From an uncultured Butyrivibrio sp. (lineage in GTDB: Bacteria > Bacillota > Clostridia > Lachnospirales > Lachnospiraceae), in NCBI RefSeq assembly GCF_947169445.1, contig NZ_CAMVPU010000011.1, forward strand, positions 1 to 64,000: a DNA stretch of 64,000 nucleotides. The letters are read 5' to 3'. The first letter of the stretch is position 1. Each line of letters opens with the position of its first letter. Below the pieces are notes generated by a model. That model made no database searches and had not been told where the DNA came from. It worked only from the letters and a program-made list of their open reading frames with translations. Both the position numbers and the translations under genes were made by a program. Shown in pieces: positions 1 through 7,563 of this stretch.

Positions 1-2
1 GC

Positions 3-494
3 TTCCAGAGAACGGGAAGGATTGTGGGTTCTATAGTTCTTTCGTCAGTTATGTTTGGAATGATGCATCTGAATTTCAATCAGTTTGCTTATGGCGCAGT
101 TATGGGCATTATGCTGGCTCTTTTGGTGGAGGCTACAGGATCGGTTTTGACATCCTTTATCGCTCATGCGGTATTCAATACCACAGAGGTTGTGCTGATG
201 TTTGCAACCGGAGATGATCTTGAGAACGCATCGGATCTTGCTTCTAATTACCTTGATATGTTTGGAGATACGCTTTCGGCAGTGCTTTACAATGCATATC
301 TTTTTGTGGCAGGAGCCATATTTACAGTGCTTGCAGTTCTCATCGTCCGCAAGATTGCATCATTGGAAGGAAGACGCGAGTTCTTTGATCATATTCCAAA
401 GTCCCCGAAACAGGGCTACAAGCTGATCACAATCCCGCTGATCCTTGCGATGATCCTCTCCGTAGGCTATATGATTTTCTATGCACTGATGTGA
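3..494 (+). CDS. CPBP family intramembrane metalloprotease, 5' truncated by window edge
   Basis: The reading frame is open from the first bases and ends at TGA at 492-494, so the N-terminal part lies outside the window. The visible part starts with FQRTGRIVGS and continues into a segment with SSVMFGMMHLN, in which the His follows a small-residue helix, and later LTSFIAHAVFNT. These match the second and third conserved motifs of the CPBP (Abi/Rce1-like) family, membrane glutamic endopeptidases that use Glu and His residues to bind zinc or activate water. The first, EExxxR, motif would lie upstream. Three or four membrane segments are visible, with a basic linker (RKIASLEGRREFF) before the last one. 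Substrate is unknown. A GTG at 24 could be read as a start, but it would cut the catalytic domain, so the truncated reading is preferred. Confidence 0.8.
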   Translation, partial: FQRTGRIVGSIVLSSVMFGMMHLNFNQFAYGAVMGIMLALLVEATGSVLTSFIAHAVFNTTEVVLMFATGDDLENASDLASNYLDMFGDTLSAVLYNAYLFVAGAIFTVLAVLIVRKIASLEGRREFFDHIPKSPKQGYKLITIPLILAMILSVGYMIFYALM

Positions 495-504
495 GTAAAG
501 CCTT

Positions 505-1186
505 GTTACCATTCATAGGAAACACCGCCCCGCCGTCACGGCAGCCAAAGTGACGAACAGCCAAGTTTTTCGCACCTGTGAAAGCTCTCATGAGTTCATG
601 AGTTTTCTAAAGCTTTCGAAGAATTCTGTCCATGGCTCAACATGTTTGAGCATCCGACGGCCTTCTTTCGCGCAGTGCTTTTCTCGCTCGTCACTGACAA
701 ATGAAACATTTCTTAGATGTTCGCGCACCCTTTCGTTCAATGCGCCGCTCGTAGGCCAAAACTTGCAGGGCGAATCTAAGATATAAAACAGAAAATGCCA
801 TAGCTCGCATAGCGAGCGTATACAACGAGAAGGAATCTATCTTCCAAGCAAGCTTGAAGAAGTAGATTCCTTCTCGTTATTAAGGTGCTACGCACCTGTA
901 TGGCATTTTCTTAATAAAAGTATATTTATCGCCCTGCTGCAAACAAGTCCTCCGAGGGCGCAGGAAAGGGTGCTTTGCGAACATTAGAAATGGCATTTGC
1001 CATCTAAGACTCGCGGCGAAAAAACACCTGCTTGAAAGCGGCCTAGGATGTGAGTTTTGAGCCATGGAATTCTTCGTAGGCTTTAAAAAACCATGAACTC
1101 GGGAGCTTGAGGGGTAAGAAAAACTTGGAGTTTGAACGTAGGCTGCCGTGACGGCGGGGCGGTGGATATAAACTATGAATGGTAAC
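505..1186. repeat. ~680-bp imperfect palindrome (giant inverted repeat), no credible gene
   Basis: The two halves of this interval are reverse complements over most of their length. Outer ends 505-518 and 1173-1186 match perfectly (14 nt). A 24-nt GC-rich block at 523-546 pairs without mismatch with 1141-1164. Further matches join ~598-645 to ~1060-1100, 791-801 to 900-910 (11 nt), and 824-839 to 863-878 (16 nt), centred near 851. Between the matched blocks each arm has its own small hairpin of different sequence, for example GCTCGC-ATA-GCGAGC on the left and AGGTGC-TAC-GCACCT on the right. The open frames inside are short, have no ribosome binding site and do not resemble proteins. It could be a MITE-like element, a structured RNA or a chromosomal landmark. 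Confidence 0.85.
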
Positions 1187-1210
1187 GAAGAGGGCGGGCG
1201 TATAATAAGA

Positions 1211-1239
1211 ACACCCGTAGCTTTTGGGGCTACGGGTGT
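1211..1239 (-). terminator. Probable terminator of the yjfB-like gene
   Basis: An 11-bp perfect stem (ACACCCGTAGC with GCTACGGGTGT, loop TTTTGGG) begins nine bases past the stop codon of the minus-strand gene. Read on the minus strand it is followed by TCTTATTATA, a moderately U-rich tail. Confidence 0.65.
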
Positions 1240-1247
1240 CTTTCGTC

Positions 1248-1436
1248 TCAGATCCTGATATCGAAATTGGCGCCTATGTTGGGATTAACCGACAATTCGG
1301 CGGAGGAGTCAATTGTTGATACTAGCGCTTCTCCGGCGCTCTCCATAGTATCCAGACTCTTTGCCATCATTGCTACGCCTACGTCAGTCAGGAGTTTGTT
1401 CTGAGATAAAGCCATTGATAAAGCGGGTATATCCAT
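1248..1436 (-). CDS. YjfB family putative motility protein
   Basis: This 62-residue protein begins MDIPALSMALSQNKL and ends ELSVNPNIGANFDIRI. Both ends fit the YjfB family (Pfam 'putative motility protein'), which is small, soluble and often found near flagellar genes in Firmicutes; its molecular role is not known. The ATG at 1436 is chosen because AGGAGG lies five bases upstream; a GTG two codons earlier overlaps that site. A flagellar-sigma-like promoter (TAAG-N14-TCCGATAT on the minus strand, 1511-1536) stands about 70 bp upstream, which supports a motility role. The gene stands alone, divergent from the regulator at 1719 and followed by a hairpin terminator. Confidence 0.85.
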   Translation of the reverse strand: MDIPALSMALSQNKLLTDVGVAMMAKSLDTMESAGEALVSTIDSSAELSVNPNIGANFDIRI

Positions 1437-1510
1437 AAGCACCTCCTGTGCGACAGTGATGTAACTAAAAAGCCACTGTTTCTAGCACATACACTTTATC
1501 CTTTAGGTAT

Positions 1511-1536
1511 ATATCGGATTTTTTTCAAAATGCTTA
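1511..1536 (-). promoter_or_regulatory. Candidate flagellar sigma (SigD/FliA-like) promoter for the yjfB-like gene
   Basis: On the minus strand the sequence reads TAAG, 14 bases, then TCCGATAT. The SigD consensus is TAAA-N15-GCCGATAA/T, so the match is 3/4 and 7/8 with spacing one short. It would start transcription about 65 bases before the ATG at 1436. The same CCGATAT core occurs upstream of mreB and flgG. Confidence 0.55.
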
Positions 1537-1543
1537 ATAAGCT

Positions 1544-1582
1544 AAAGGGCTACCTTACCAACAAAAAAGGTTGGCCCTTTTT
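1544..1582 (+). terminator. Hairpin with U-tail in leader of the CdaR/PucR-like gene (terminator or attenuator)
   Basis: AAAGGGC (1544-1550) pairs with GCCCTTT (1574-1580), enclosing an inner CCAAC/GTTGG stem with an A-rich loop; the outer 3' arm runs into TTTTT. It lies between two divergent genes, so a plus-strand terminator here would have no gene to end and may act as an attenuator about 140 bases before the start at 1719. Confidence 0.5.
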
Positions 1583-1718
1583 GTAAATTATGACAACAAA
1601 AATAAAAAAATATACAAAAAAGACCTATAACTAGGTAGATTTTTTTGTACATTTATATTAAAATGTCTTTAGTTTTTATTATCGCAGCGTGATTTTTTTG
1701 TTGCAGAAAGAGTGACAA

Positions 1719-2801
1719 ATGATATCTAATCAGATTCTCCAGAACACAATTGATGGACTTAAGTCTATTGCACACGTGGAACTGTGCGTTCTCGACATTG
1801 ATGGCAAGGAGGTTGCATCCACATCCACAGACATTGGAAAGGTTTCAATGGTTGCCAGAGATTTTGTAAATTCACCGGCTGATTCCCAGGAGATTCAGGG
1901 ACATCAGTTCTTTAAAATATATGATGAGCAGCAGCTTGAGTATATTCTGATCTGCACCGGAAGCGGTGAGAACACATATATGCTTGGCAAGATGATTGCA
2001 TACCAGATTCAGAGCCTTCTTGTGGCTTACAAGGAGAGATTTGATAAGGATAACTTTATCAAGAACCTGCTTTTGGACAACCTGCTTTTGGTTGATATAT
2101 ACAGCAGGGCCAAGAAACTGCATATTCAGACTGATTCAAAGCGTGTGGCTATGATAATCGAGTCTGTTAACGGCCGTGACAACAATGCTCTTGAGATTAC
2201 CAGAACTCATTTTGGAAATGGTAACGACTTTGTTACAGAGGTTGATGAGGACAACGTGATCGTGGTTAAGGACGTGAGCGACCTTATGAAGTTAGGAGAT
2301 ATTTCACGAATTGCTGATGAGATGCTCCAGACTCTGGAAAAAGAGGGACTTAGCGGTGTCAGGATCGCCTATGGTACAGTGGTTGGTGAGATCAAAGAGG
2401 TCAGCCGTTCCTTCAAGGAAGCCAAGATGGCTTTGGATGTAGGCAAGATCTTCTTTGACGAGAGAAAGGTCATCTGCTACAGCGAGCTTGGAATCGGACG
2501 ACTTATTTATCAGCTTCCGATCCCCCTTTGCAAGATGTTTATCAAGGAAATCTTTGGTGGTCGTAACCCGGATGACTTTGATCAGGAGACACTTACAACT
2601 ATTGATAAGTTCTTTGAGAACAGTCTTAATGTTTCTGAGACATCAAGACAGCTCTTTATCCATAGAAACACACTGGTGTACAGACTGGATAAGCTCCAGA
2701 AGAGTACCGGTCTGGACCTTCGGGTGTTTGATGATGCGATTACCTTCAAGATCGCGCTTATGGTTGTCAGATACATGAAGTATATGGAGAAGTTTACGTA
2801 A
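1719..2801 (+). CDS. CdaR/PucR-type transcriptional regulator (helix-turn-helix C-terminus)
   Basis: The 360-residue protein has an N-terminal sensor-like region of about 130 residues (ISNQILQNTIDGLKS... VELCVLDIDGKEVAS), similar to sugar-diacid/GAF-like sensing domains, a middle GGDEF-like degenerate region, and a C-terminal helix-turn-helix at about residues 295-355. The last contains NVSETSRQLFIHRNTLVYRLDKL, shortened here as LFIHRNTLVYRLDKL, the hallmark of the PucR C-terminal HTH family. Family members bind DNA and respond to metabolites; the ligand cannot be told from sequence. It lies 17 bases upstream of ftsE on the same strand, so it may be cotranscribed with the division genes. The ribosome binding site is weak (AGAAAGAG). 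Not to be confused with the YbbR-type CdaR encoded at 26844. Confidence 0.75.
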   Translation: MISNQILQNTIDGLKSIAHVELCVLDIDGKEVASTSTDIGKVSMVARDFVNSPADSQEIQGHQFFKIYDEQQLEYILICTGSGENTYMLGKMIAYQIQSLLVAYKERFDKDNFIKNLLLDNLLLVDIYSRAKKLHIQTDSKRVAMIIESVNGRDNNALEITRTHFGNGNDFVTEVDEDNVIVVKDVSDLMKLGDISRIADEMLQTLEKEGLSGVRIAYGTVVGEIKEVSRSFKEAKMALDVGKIFFDERKVICYSELGIGRLIYQLPIPLCKMFIKEIFGGRNPDDFDQETLTTIDKFFENSLNVSETSRQLFIHRNTLVYRLDKLQKSTGLDLRVFDDAITFKIALMVVRYMKYMEKFT

Positions 2802-2818
2802 TTATTTAGGGGAGAGTT

Positions 2819-3559
2819 ATGGAAAGAGGATATCGGAGAAAAAGAAGTAACAGGCAGATACCGGAGGATGAGGTAATCACGCTGGAAAACGTGACTAAAT
2901 CTTATTCTACGGGTGCGCCTGCGTTAAACGGAGTCACCCTTCACATCAAGAGGGGTGAATTTGTTTTTATAGTAGGAGATAGCGGTTCGGGTAAGTCTAC
3001 ACTTATCAAGCTCCTGTTAAGAGAGCTGGTTCCTACAGATGGAGAGATTACTGTTCTTGGTTATAACTTAAGAAGAATCAAGCACAGTAAGATCCCTAAG
3101 TTTAGAAGAAATCTTGGAATAGTATTCCAGGATTTCAGACTTCTCAAGGACAGGAATGTCTATGAGAACGTCGCTTTTGCTCAGAGAATTGTACAGACTC
3201 CGAGCAGAGAGATTAAGAGAAATGTGCCTTCCATACTTGCAACTGTTAACCTTGCAGGCAAGTACAAAAATAAAATCAACCAGTTGTCTGGTGGTGAGCA
3301 GCAGAGAGTAGCTCTTGCAAGAGCCCTTGTAAACAGGCCGGCTATTCTTTTGGCAGATGAGCCTACCGGAAACCTTGATCCTAATAATTCATGGGAGATT
3401 ATGAAGCTCATGGAGCAGATTAATGAAAACGGTACAACTGTTATCGTGGTTACCCACAACAGAGAAATCGTTAATGCCATGAAGAAGCGAGTTATTACCA
3501 TGAAAAAGGGCGTCATAATAGAAGACGAGGAAGAAGGTATGTACATCGATGAGGATTAA
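2819..3559 (+). CDS. ftsE: Cell division ATP-binding protein FtsE
   Basis: A 246-residue ABC ATPase with Walker A GDSGSGKST (residues 53-61), Q-loop near 104 (VFQDFRLL), signature LSGGE (156-160) and Walker B ILLADEP with the catalytic Glu at 181, followed by the H-loop VTHN. FtsE forms a complex with FtsX at the inner face of the membrane and drives, by ATP hydrolysis, activation of extracytoplasmic peptidoglycan hydrolases. An N-terminal basic extension of about 18 residues (MERGYRRKRSNRQIPEDE) precedes the usual start of the fold. ATG at 2819 follows GGGGAG. It overlaps ftsX by 11 bases, which indicates translational coupling. The M23 hydrolase and Ctp protease downstream fit the known role. 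Confidence 0.95.
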   Translation: MERGYRRKRSNRQIPEDEVITLENVTKSYSTGAPALNGVTLHIKRGEFVFIVGDSGSGKSTLIKLLLRELVPTDGEITVLGYNLRRIKHSKIPKFRRNLGIVFQDFRLLKDRNVYENVAFAQRIVQTPSREIKRNVPSILATVNLAGKYKNKINQLSGGEQQRVALARALVNRPAILLADEPTGNLDPNNSWEIMKLMEQINENGTTVIVVTHNREIVNAMKKRVITMKKGVIIEDEEEGMYIDED

Positions 3560-4445
3560 TAGTTTCTTTTACACCATTGGACAGGGATTTAAGAATCTCG
3601 GAAGAAATAAGTGGTACACACTGGCATCAGTTGCAACTATAAGTGCATGTCTTTTCCTTTTTGGACTCTTTTACTCCATAATTACCAATTTTCAGCATGT
3701 GGTAAAGACTGCGGAAGAAGGAGTTTCTGTTACGGTTTTCTTCAATGAGGGAACTACGGAGGATCAGATTCTTGCGGTAAAGAGTGACCTTGAGAGAAGA
3801 ACAGAAGTAAGAGAAATTGTTTACGTTTCTGCGGACGAGGCCTGGGAGGGCTTCAAGGAGGAGTATCTTGGCGAGTATGCAGATGGCTTCACTGAGAATC
3901 CTCTTGCAGATTCAGCCAATCTTCAGATTTATCTAAGCGACGTATCTATGCAGTCTGCGCTGGTTACTTATGCGGAGTCCATCAGCGTTGTCAGAGAGGT
4001 TAACCGCTCTGAGGTTACAGCTAATACGCTGGATGGCATAAACAAGCTGATTGCTTATGTGTCTTTTGGTATTATCCTGATACTTCTTTTAGTATCGGTT
4101 TTCCTTATCAGCAATACTGTTACCATCGGTATTTCTGTGCGTAAGGATGAGATCAACATTATGAAATATATCGGAGCTACGGACTTTTTTGTAAGAGCGC
4201 CTTTCGTTGTTGAGGGTATTCTTATCGGAATCATAGGTTCAATTATTCCGCTGGTTATCGTGTATTTTGTTTATACCAGAGCAATTACCTATGTGGCATC
4301 GAAGTTTACAATGCTTAGTTCGTTGCTTAACTTTTTGCCTGTTGAAACCATTTATAACAAACTGGTGCCAATTTCACTGGCTATCGGTATCGGCATCGGT
4401 TTCTTTGGAAGCTTCACAACAGTAAGAAAGCACCTGCACGTGTGA
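3549..4445 (+). CDS. ftsX: Cell division protein FtsX (permease-like)
   Basis: This 298-residue protein has the FtsX layout: a cytoplasmic N-terminus, one membrane helix at about residues 22-45, a large extracellular domain to about 165, then three further helices, with a conserved VRKDEINIMKYIGATDFFVR cytoplasmic loop typical of the family. It transmits FtsE ATPase activity across the membrane to a murein hydrolase partner. The gene overlaps ftsE and precedes a coiled-coil M23 protein, the probable partner. Length and topology are normal for Firmicutes. Confidence 0.95.
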   Translation: MRINSFFYTIGQGFKNLGRNKWYTLASVATISACLFLFGLFYSIITNFQHVVKTAEEGVSVTVFFNEGTTEDQILAVKSDLERRTEVREIVYVSADEAWEGFKEEYLGEYADGFTENPLADSANLQIYLSDVSMQSALVTYAESISVVREVNRSEVTANTLDGINKLIAYVSFGIILILLLVSVFLISNTVTIGISVRKDEINIMKYIGATDFFVRAPFVVEGILIGIIGSIIPLVIVYFVYTRAITYVASKFTMLSSLLNFLPVETIYNKLVPISLAIGIGIGFFGSFTTVRKHLHV

Positions 4446-4474
4446 TGGTGTATTAAGAAGGAAGTTTATTTGGT

Positions 4475-5698
4475 TTGAACAGATTACTTATGAGGAGAAT
4501 GAAAAAAATACTGTATGTCTTTTTGTGTCTGTGCCTCGTGATTTCTTTTTCCGCAGGTTCCACGGTCATTGTAAAGGCTGAGGTTACGGAGGAGAGCATC
4601 AAGGCGAAGGAAGCGCAGATTTCCAACGCCAAGAAGGAAAGGGACTCTCTCAAGAATGCCAAGACGGATCTTGAGAAGGTAAAAAAAGAGCTGGAGACCA
4701 GCAAGGCCAATCTGAACAGTTATATTTCACAGATTGATGCTTCACTTACAGATATACAGGGAAAAATCGATTCTCTTAACGAACAGATAACTGAAAAAGA
4801 GATGCAGATAGCGCAGACTACAGAAGAGCTTGAGGAAGCTGAGCGGATTCAGAAGGAGCAGTACGAGGCCATGAAGAAGCGAATCAAGTTCATGTACGAG
4901 CGTGGAAATGCCATTTACGTTGAACTTCTGGTGGAGTCGGGAAGTTTTGCGGACATGCTGAATAAGGCTGACTACATAGAGACGCTTTCAGCCTATGACA
5001 GACAGAAGCTCAACGAGTACATTGCGACTACCGAGCTTATTGCACTGACCAAGGAGGCTCTTGAGGAAGAGAAGGAGACTCTGGATGAAGCAAAGGCTGC
5101 AAGGGAAGAGGAACAGTCCAATCTTGAAGCGCTGATGAATCAAAAGAGTCAGGAGCTTAGTAGTGTCAAGGCGGATATTTCAGATAAAGAGGCAGCGATC
5201 AAGGCCTACGAAGAGGAAATCAAGGCTGAGAATGAAACGATTGCAGCTCTTGAAAAAGAGGTTGCAGCTGATAAGGCGGCTCTTTACAGTAAATACAAGT
5301 ATGATGGCGGTGTATTTACCTGGCCATGTCCTAACTACACCAGAATTTCCGATAACTTCGGAATGAGAATGCATCCGACACTGCATGTTGAGAAGATGCA
5401 TAATGGTATAGATCTGGCGGCTCCTGCGGGCTCTGCAATACTGGCAGCCTATGCGGGAACGGTAGTTGCTGCGGATTACAACAGTAGTATGGGTAATTAC
5501 ATCATGATCAATCATGGTGGCGGACTTTATACAATTTACATGCACTGCTCAGCGCTTTATGTTTCCAAGGGACAGGATGTTTCTGCTGGAACGAAGATAG
5601 CGGCAGTTGGTTCAACCGGAAGATCAACAGGTAATCACCTGCATTTCGGTGTCAGGTTAAATGGGGCATATGTGAGCCCTTGGAATTATTTGAAGTAA
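4475..5698 (+). CDS. Secreted coiled-coil M23 murein endopeptidase (EnvC/PcsB-like FtsEX partner)
   Basis: The 407-residue product starts with a signal peptide (KKILYVFLCLCLVISFSAG) and has a long Lys/Glu-rich coiled coil at about 35-265, then a C-terminal M23 (LytM) peptidase domain from about 290. The zinc ligands are present: HNGID gives His309 and Asp313, and HLH gives His388 and His390. So, unlike EnvC-type activators with a degenerate LytM domain, this enzyme is likely active against peptide cross-links. Position directly after ftsX suggests that FtsEX binds the coiled coil and controls it. TTG at 4475 is chosen because AAGGAAG lies about ten bases upstream; ATG codons at 4490 and 4499 are alternatives that keep the signal peptide. 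Confidence 0.88.
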   Translation: MNRLLMRRMKKILYVFLCLCLVISFSAGSTVIVKAEVTEESIKAKEAQISNAKKERDSLKNAKTDLEKVKKELETSKANLNSYISQIDASLTDIQGKIDSLNEQITEKEMQIAQTTEELEEAERIQKEQYEAMKKRIKFMYERGNAIYVELLVESGSFADMLNKADYIETLSAYDRQKLNEYIATTELIALTKEALEEEKETLDEAKAAREEEQSNLEALMNQKSQELSSVKADISDKEAAIKAYEEEIKAENETIAALEKEVAADKAALYSKYKYDGGVFTWPCPNYTRISDNFGMRMHPTLHVEKMHNGIDLAAPAGSAILAAYAGTVVAADYNSSMGNYIMINHGGGLYTIYMHCSALYVSKGQDVSAGTKIAAVGSTGRSTGNHLHFGVRLNGAYVSPWNYLK

Positions 5699-5755
5699 AA
5701 AGGTTATTTCTTCTGGCTGATAGCGAGTGGATGGTAGCCAAAAAAGAGGCATATA

Positions 5756-7048
5756 GTGGATACAAACGAAATTAATGGATTTAATGGATATAATGGTATG
5801 GGACAGGTTCCTGTGCCGGATGAAGGTGCGAACAGACGAAAGCTAAATGGCAGATTTATTGCTGGTATACTGATTGGATTTCTTGTGTCAGCACTTTGCA
5901 TTTCTGCGGGAGTTCTTTTCCTGGTGTATACAAACAGATCAAGGATTGGTTCTCTTTTACCGACGGACAGTGAGCTTCTAAGTGAGTCCACAATGTTCAA
6001 GATAAAGGCTCTTGAAGATGTGATCGATACCTATTATTACAAGGCCGACGTGGATAAGTCTGTTGAGGCAGATGGACTCTACAAGGGACTTATGGATTCT
6101 CTGGGAGATCCTTACACGGTGTATTACACTGAGGAGGAGCTGACTGAAATGATGAACAGCACCAAGGGTATTTACTATGGAATTGGTGCTTATGTGAGCT
6201 ATGACACTACGCTTAATATGGCGAGAATTTCAGGAGTTATGCCTGGAAGCCCTGCAGAGGCGGCAGATCTGTGCATTGATGATATCATCTATGAGGTTGA
6301 TGGCGAGTCTACACAGGGATTATCTCTTGAAGAGGTTGTGGCTCTGATCAAGGGTGAGGCCGGAACTACAGTGCATATTTCTCTTGTCAGAAGCGGAGTA
6401 GCCGATAATGTGGAAGTGGATCTGGTAAGGCAGGAAATCGAGGTTCCTACTGTAAGTACAGAGGTTTATGACGATGGAATCGGTTATCTTAAGATCACTG
6501 AGTTTGATGAGGTTACCTACACACAGTTCCTGGAGGGAATGGCTGATTTAAGAGCGCAGGATATAAAGGGACTTATCATTGATCTTAGATCTAATCCTGG
6601 TGGTAATCTTGCAACTGTTTGCGATATTGCAAGGCAGCTTCTTCCTAAGGGCGTGATTGTATATACTGAGGACCGCGATGGCAACAGGGAGGATTACAAC
6701 TGCGATGGCGAGAACGAGATTGATATTCCTGTGGTTGTGCTTGTGAATCAGTATTCTGCCAGTGCATCGGAGATTTTAGCTGGAGCTCTTAAGGATTATG
6801 GGATTGGAACGCTTGTTGGTAAGACTACATATGGAAAGGGAATCGTTCAGAGAATCTTTGATCTTAGAGATGGAACCGCTGTTAAGATCACGGTGAGCAG
6901 CTATTTTACACCTAATGGAATCAACATCCACGGAGTGGGCATCGAGCCGGATGTTGAGGTGGAATTCGATTCTGAGGCATATTCGGAAGATAAGACTGAT
7001 ACTCAGCTGGAGAAGGCGCTTGAGGTAATGCGCGGGAAGCTGAAGTGA
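5756..7048 (+). CDS. S41 family C-terminal processing peptidase (CtpA/CtpB-like)
   Basis: The 430-residue protein has a short cytoplasmic N-terminus, one membrane anchor at about residues 32-57, a PDZ domain (about 130-220, including GIGAYVSYD and PGSPAEAADL) and an S41 serine protease core. The nucleophile lies in NQYSASASE and the general-base lysine in VGKTTYGKG, the Ser-Lys dyad of Ctp proteases. Such proteins trim or degrade extracytoplasmic proteins, sometimes murein hydrolases. In Bacillus a ctp gene likewise follows ftsEX. The start is GTG at 5756 after AAGAGG. It ends the ftsE operon and is followed by a structured repeat and a terminator. Confidence 0.92.
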   Translation: MDTNEINGFNGYNGMGQVPVPDEGANRRKLNGRFIAGILIGFLVSALCISAGVLFLVYTNRSRIGSLLPTDSELLSESTMFKIKALEDVIDTYYYKADVDKSVEADGLYKGLMDSLGDPYTVYYTEEELTEMMNSTKGIYYGIGAYVSYDTTLNMARISGVMPGSPAEAADLCIDDIIYEVDGESTQGLSLEEVVALIKGEAGTTVHISLVRSGVADNVEVDLVRQEIEVPTVSTEVYDDGIGYLKITEFDEVTYTQFLEGMADLRAQDIKGLIIDLRSNPGGNLATVCDIARQLLPKGVIVYTEDRDGNREDYNCDGENEIDIPVVVLVNQYSASASEILAGALKDYGIGTLVGKTTYGKGIVQRIFDLRDGTAVKITVSSYFTPNGINIHGVGIEPDVEVEFDSEAYSEDKTDTQLEKALEVMRGKLK

Positions 7049-7061
7049 TGGTGCTAATATG

Positions 7062-7141
7062 TGCGAGGTATGCTTGAAGCATGGCGCGACATAACAGGGA
7101 GATTGCTCTGGTTATGCATAATTTGCTCGCGTTTCCTCGCA
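7062..7141 (+). ncRNA. Structured repeat element, copy A (downstream of ctp)
   Basis: An outer stem TGCGAGG (7062-7068) with CCTCGCA (7135-7141), an inner CGCGA/TCGCG and CATAAC (7090-7095) with GTTATG (7111-7116) frame a core that recurs almost unchanged at 12277-12310 (shared TTATGCATAATTTG and a preceding GATTGCTC). The outer stem differs in sequence between the copies but pairs in both. It starts 14 bases after the ctp stop codon. It could be a 3'-UTR RNA element or a REP-like DNA repeat. Confidence 0.55.
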
Positions 7142-7162
7142 GTAATTCATGGGACAAAAATC

Positions 7163-7229
7163 AAAAGATCAATTCCTACGGTTTAAAACTGGGTAAACCG
7201 TAAACAGGAATTGATCTTTTTCTTTTTAT
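7163..7229 (+). terminator. Rho-independent terminator of the ftsE-ctp operon
   Basis: AAAAGATCAATTCCT (7163-7177) pairs with AGGAATTGATCTTTT (7206-7220), with an inner ACGGTTTA/TAAACCGT stem, followed by TCTTTTT. Confidence 0.92.
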
Positions 7230-7451
7230 CCGCATGAATTATCGTGCTCGTGCAAATGACTCGCAAATCATGCAATAACCAATCACAATCCCCCTGTCAT
7301 TTCACACCATGCAAGTTTTGTCTACGATACATTAAACTGAACTCTTTCATATGATTAGCACAAACTAGCAGAAAAGCTTCAGATGAAAAAGTGAGGAATG
7401 GCTACTGTTTGTGAATAGAAATGTGTTGTATAAAAACTCTGATTTTTTTGG
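7230..7451. other. Intergenic spacer without recognised gene
   Basis: AT-rich spacer between the operon terminator and the promoter at 7452. No open frame with a ribosome binding site and no clear repeat was seen. Confidence 0.6.
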
Positions 7452-7480
7452 TTGACAAATTATGGAGCTTAAGTTAATAT
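7452..7480 (+). promoter_or_regulatory. Sigma-A-type promoter for the PP2C/kinase operon
   Basis: TTGACA (7452-7457), a 17-base spacer and TAATAT (7475-7480) form a near-consensus housekeeping promoter. The leader to the ATG at 7564 would be about 76 bases. Confidence 0.85.
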
Positions 7481-7563
7481 CTTAATTCGTGTTGAAAAGC
7501 ACATCTAATTTTTTCATTTGCTCAATTCGAGCGAAGATTCCAATGAGAATTTGAAAGGTTGTT

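Noticed and set aside
550..1065. Short open frames on both strands inside the large palindrome (550-786 plus, 880-1065 minus)
   Set aside because: No ribosome binding site, no protein-like composition, and they are mirror images of the inverted-repeat arms.
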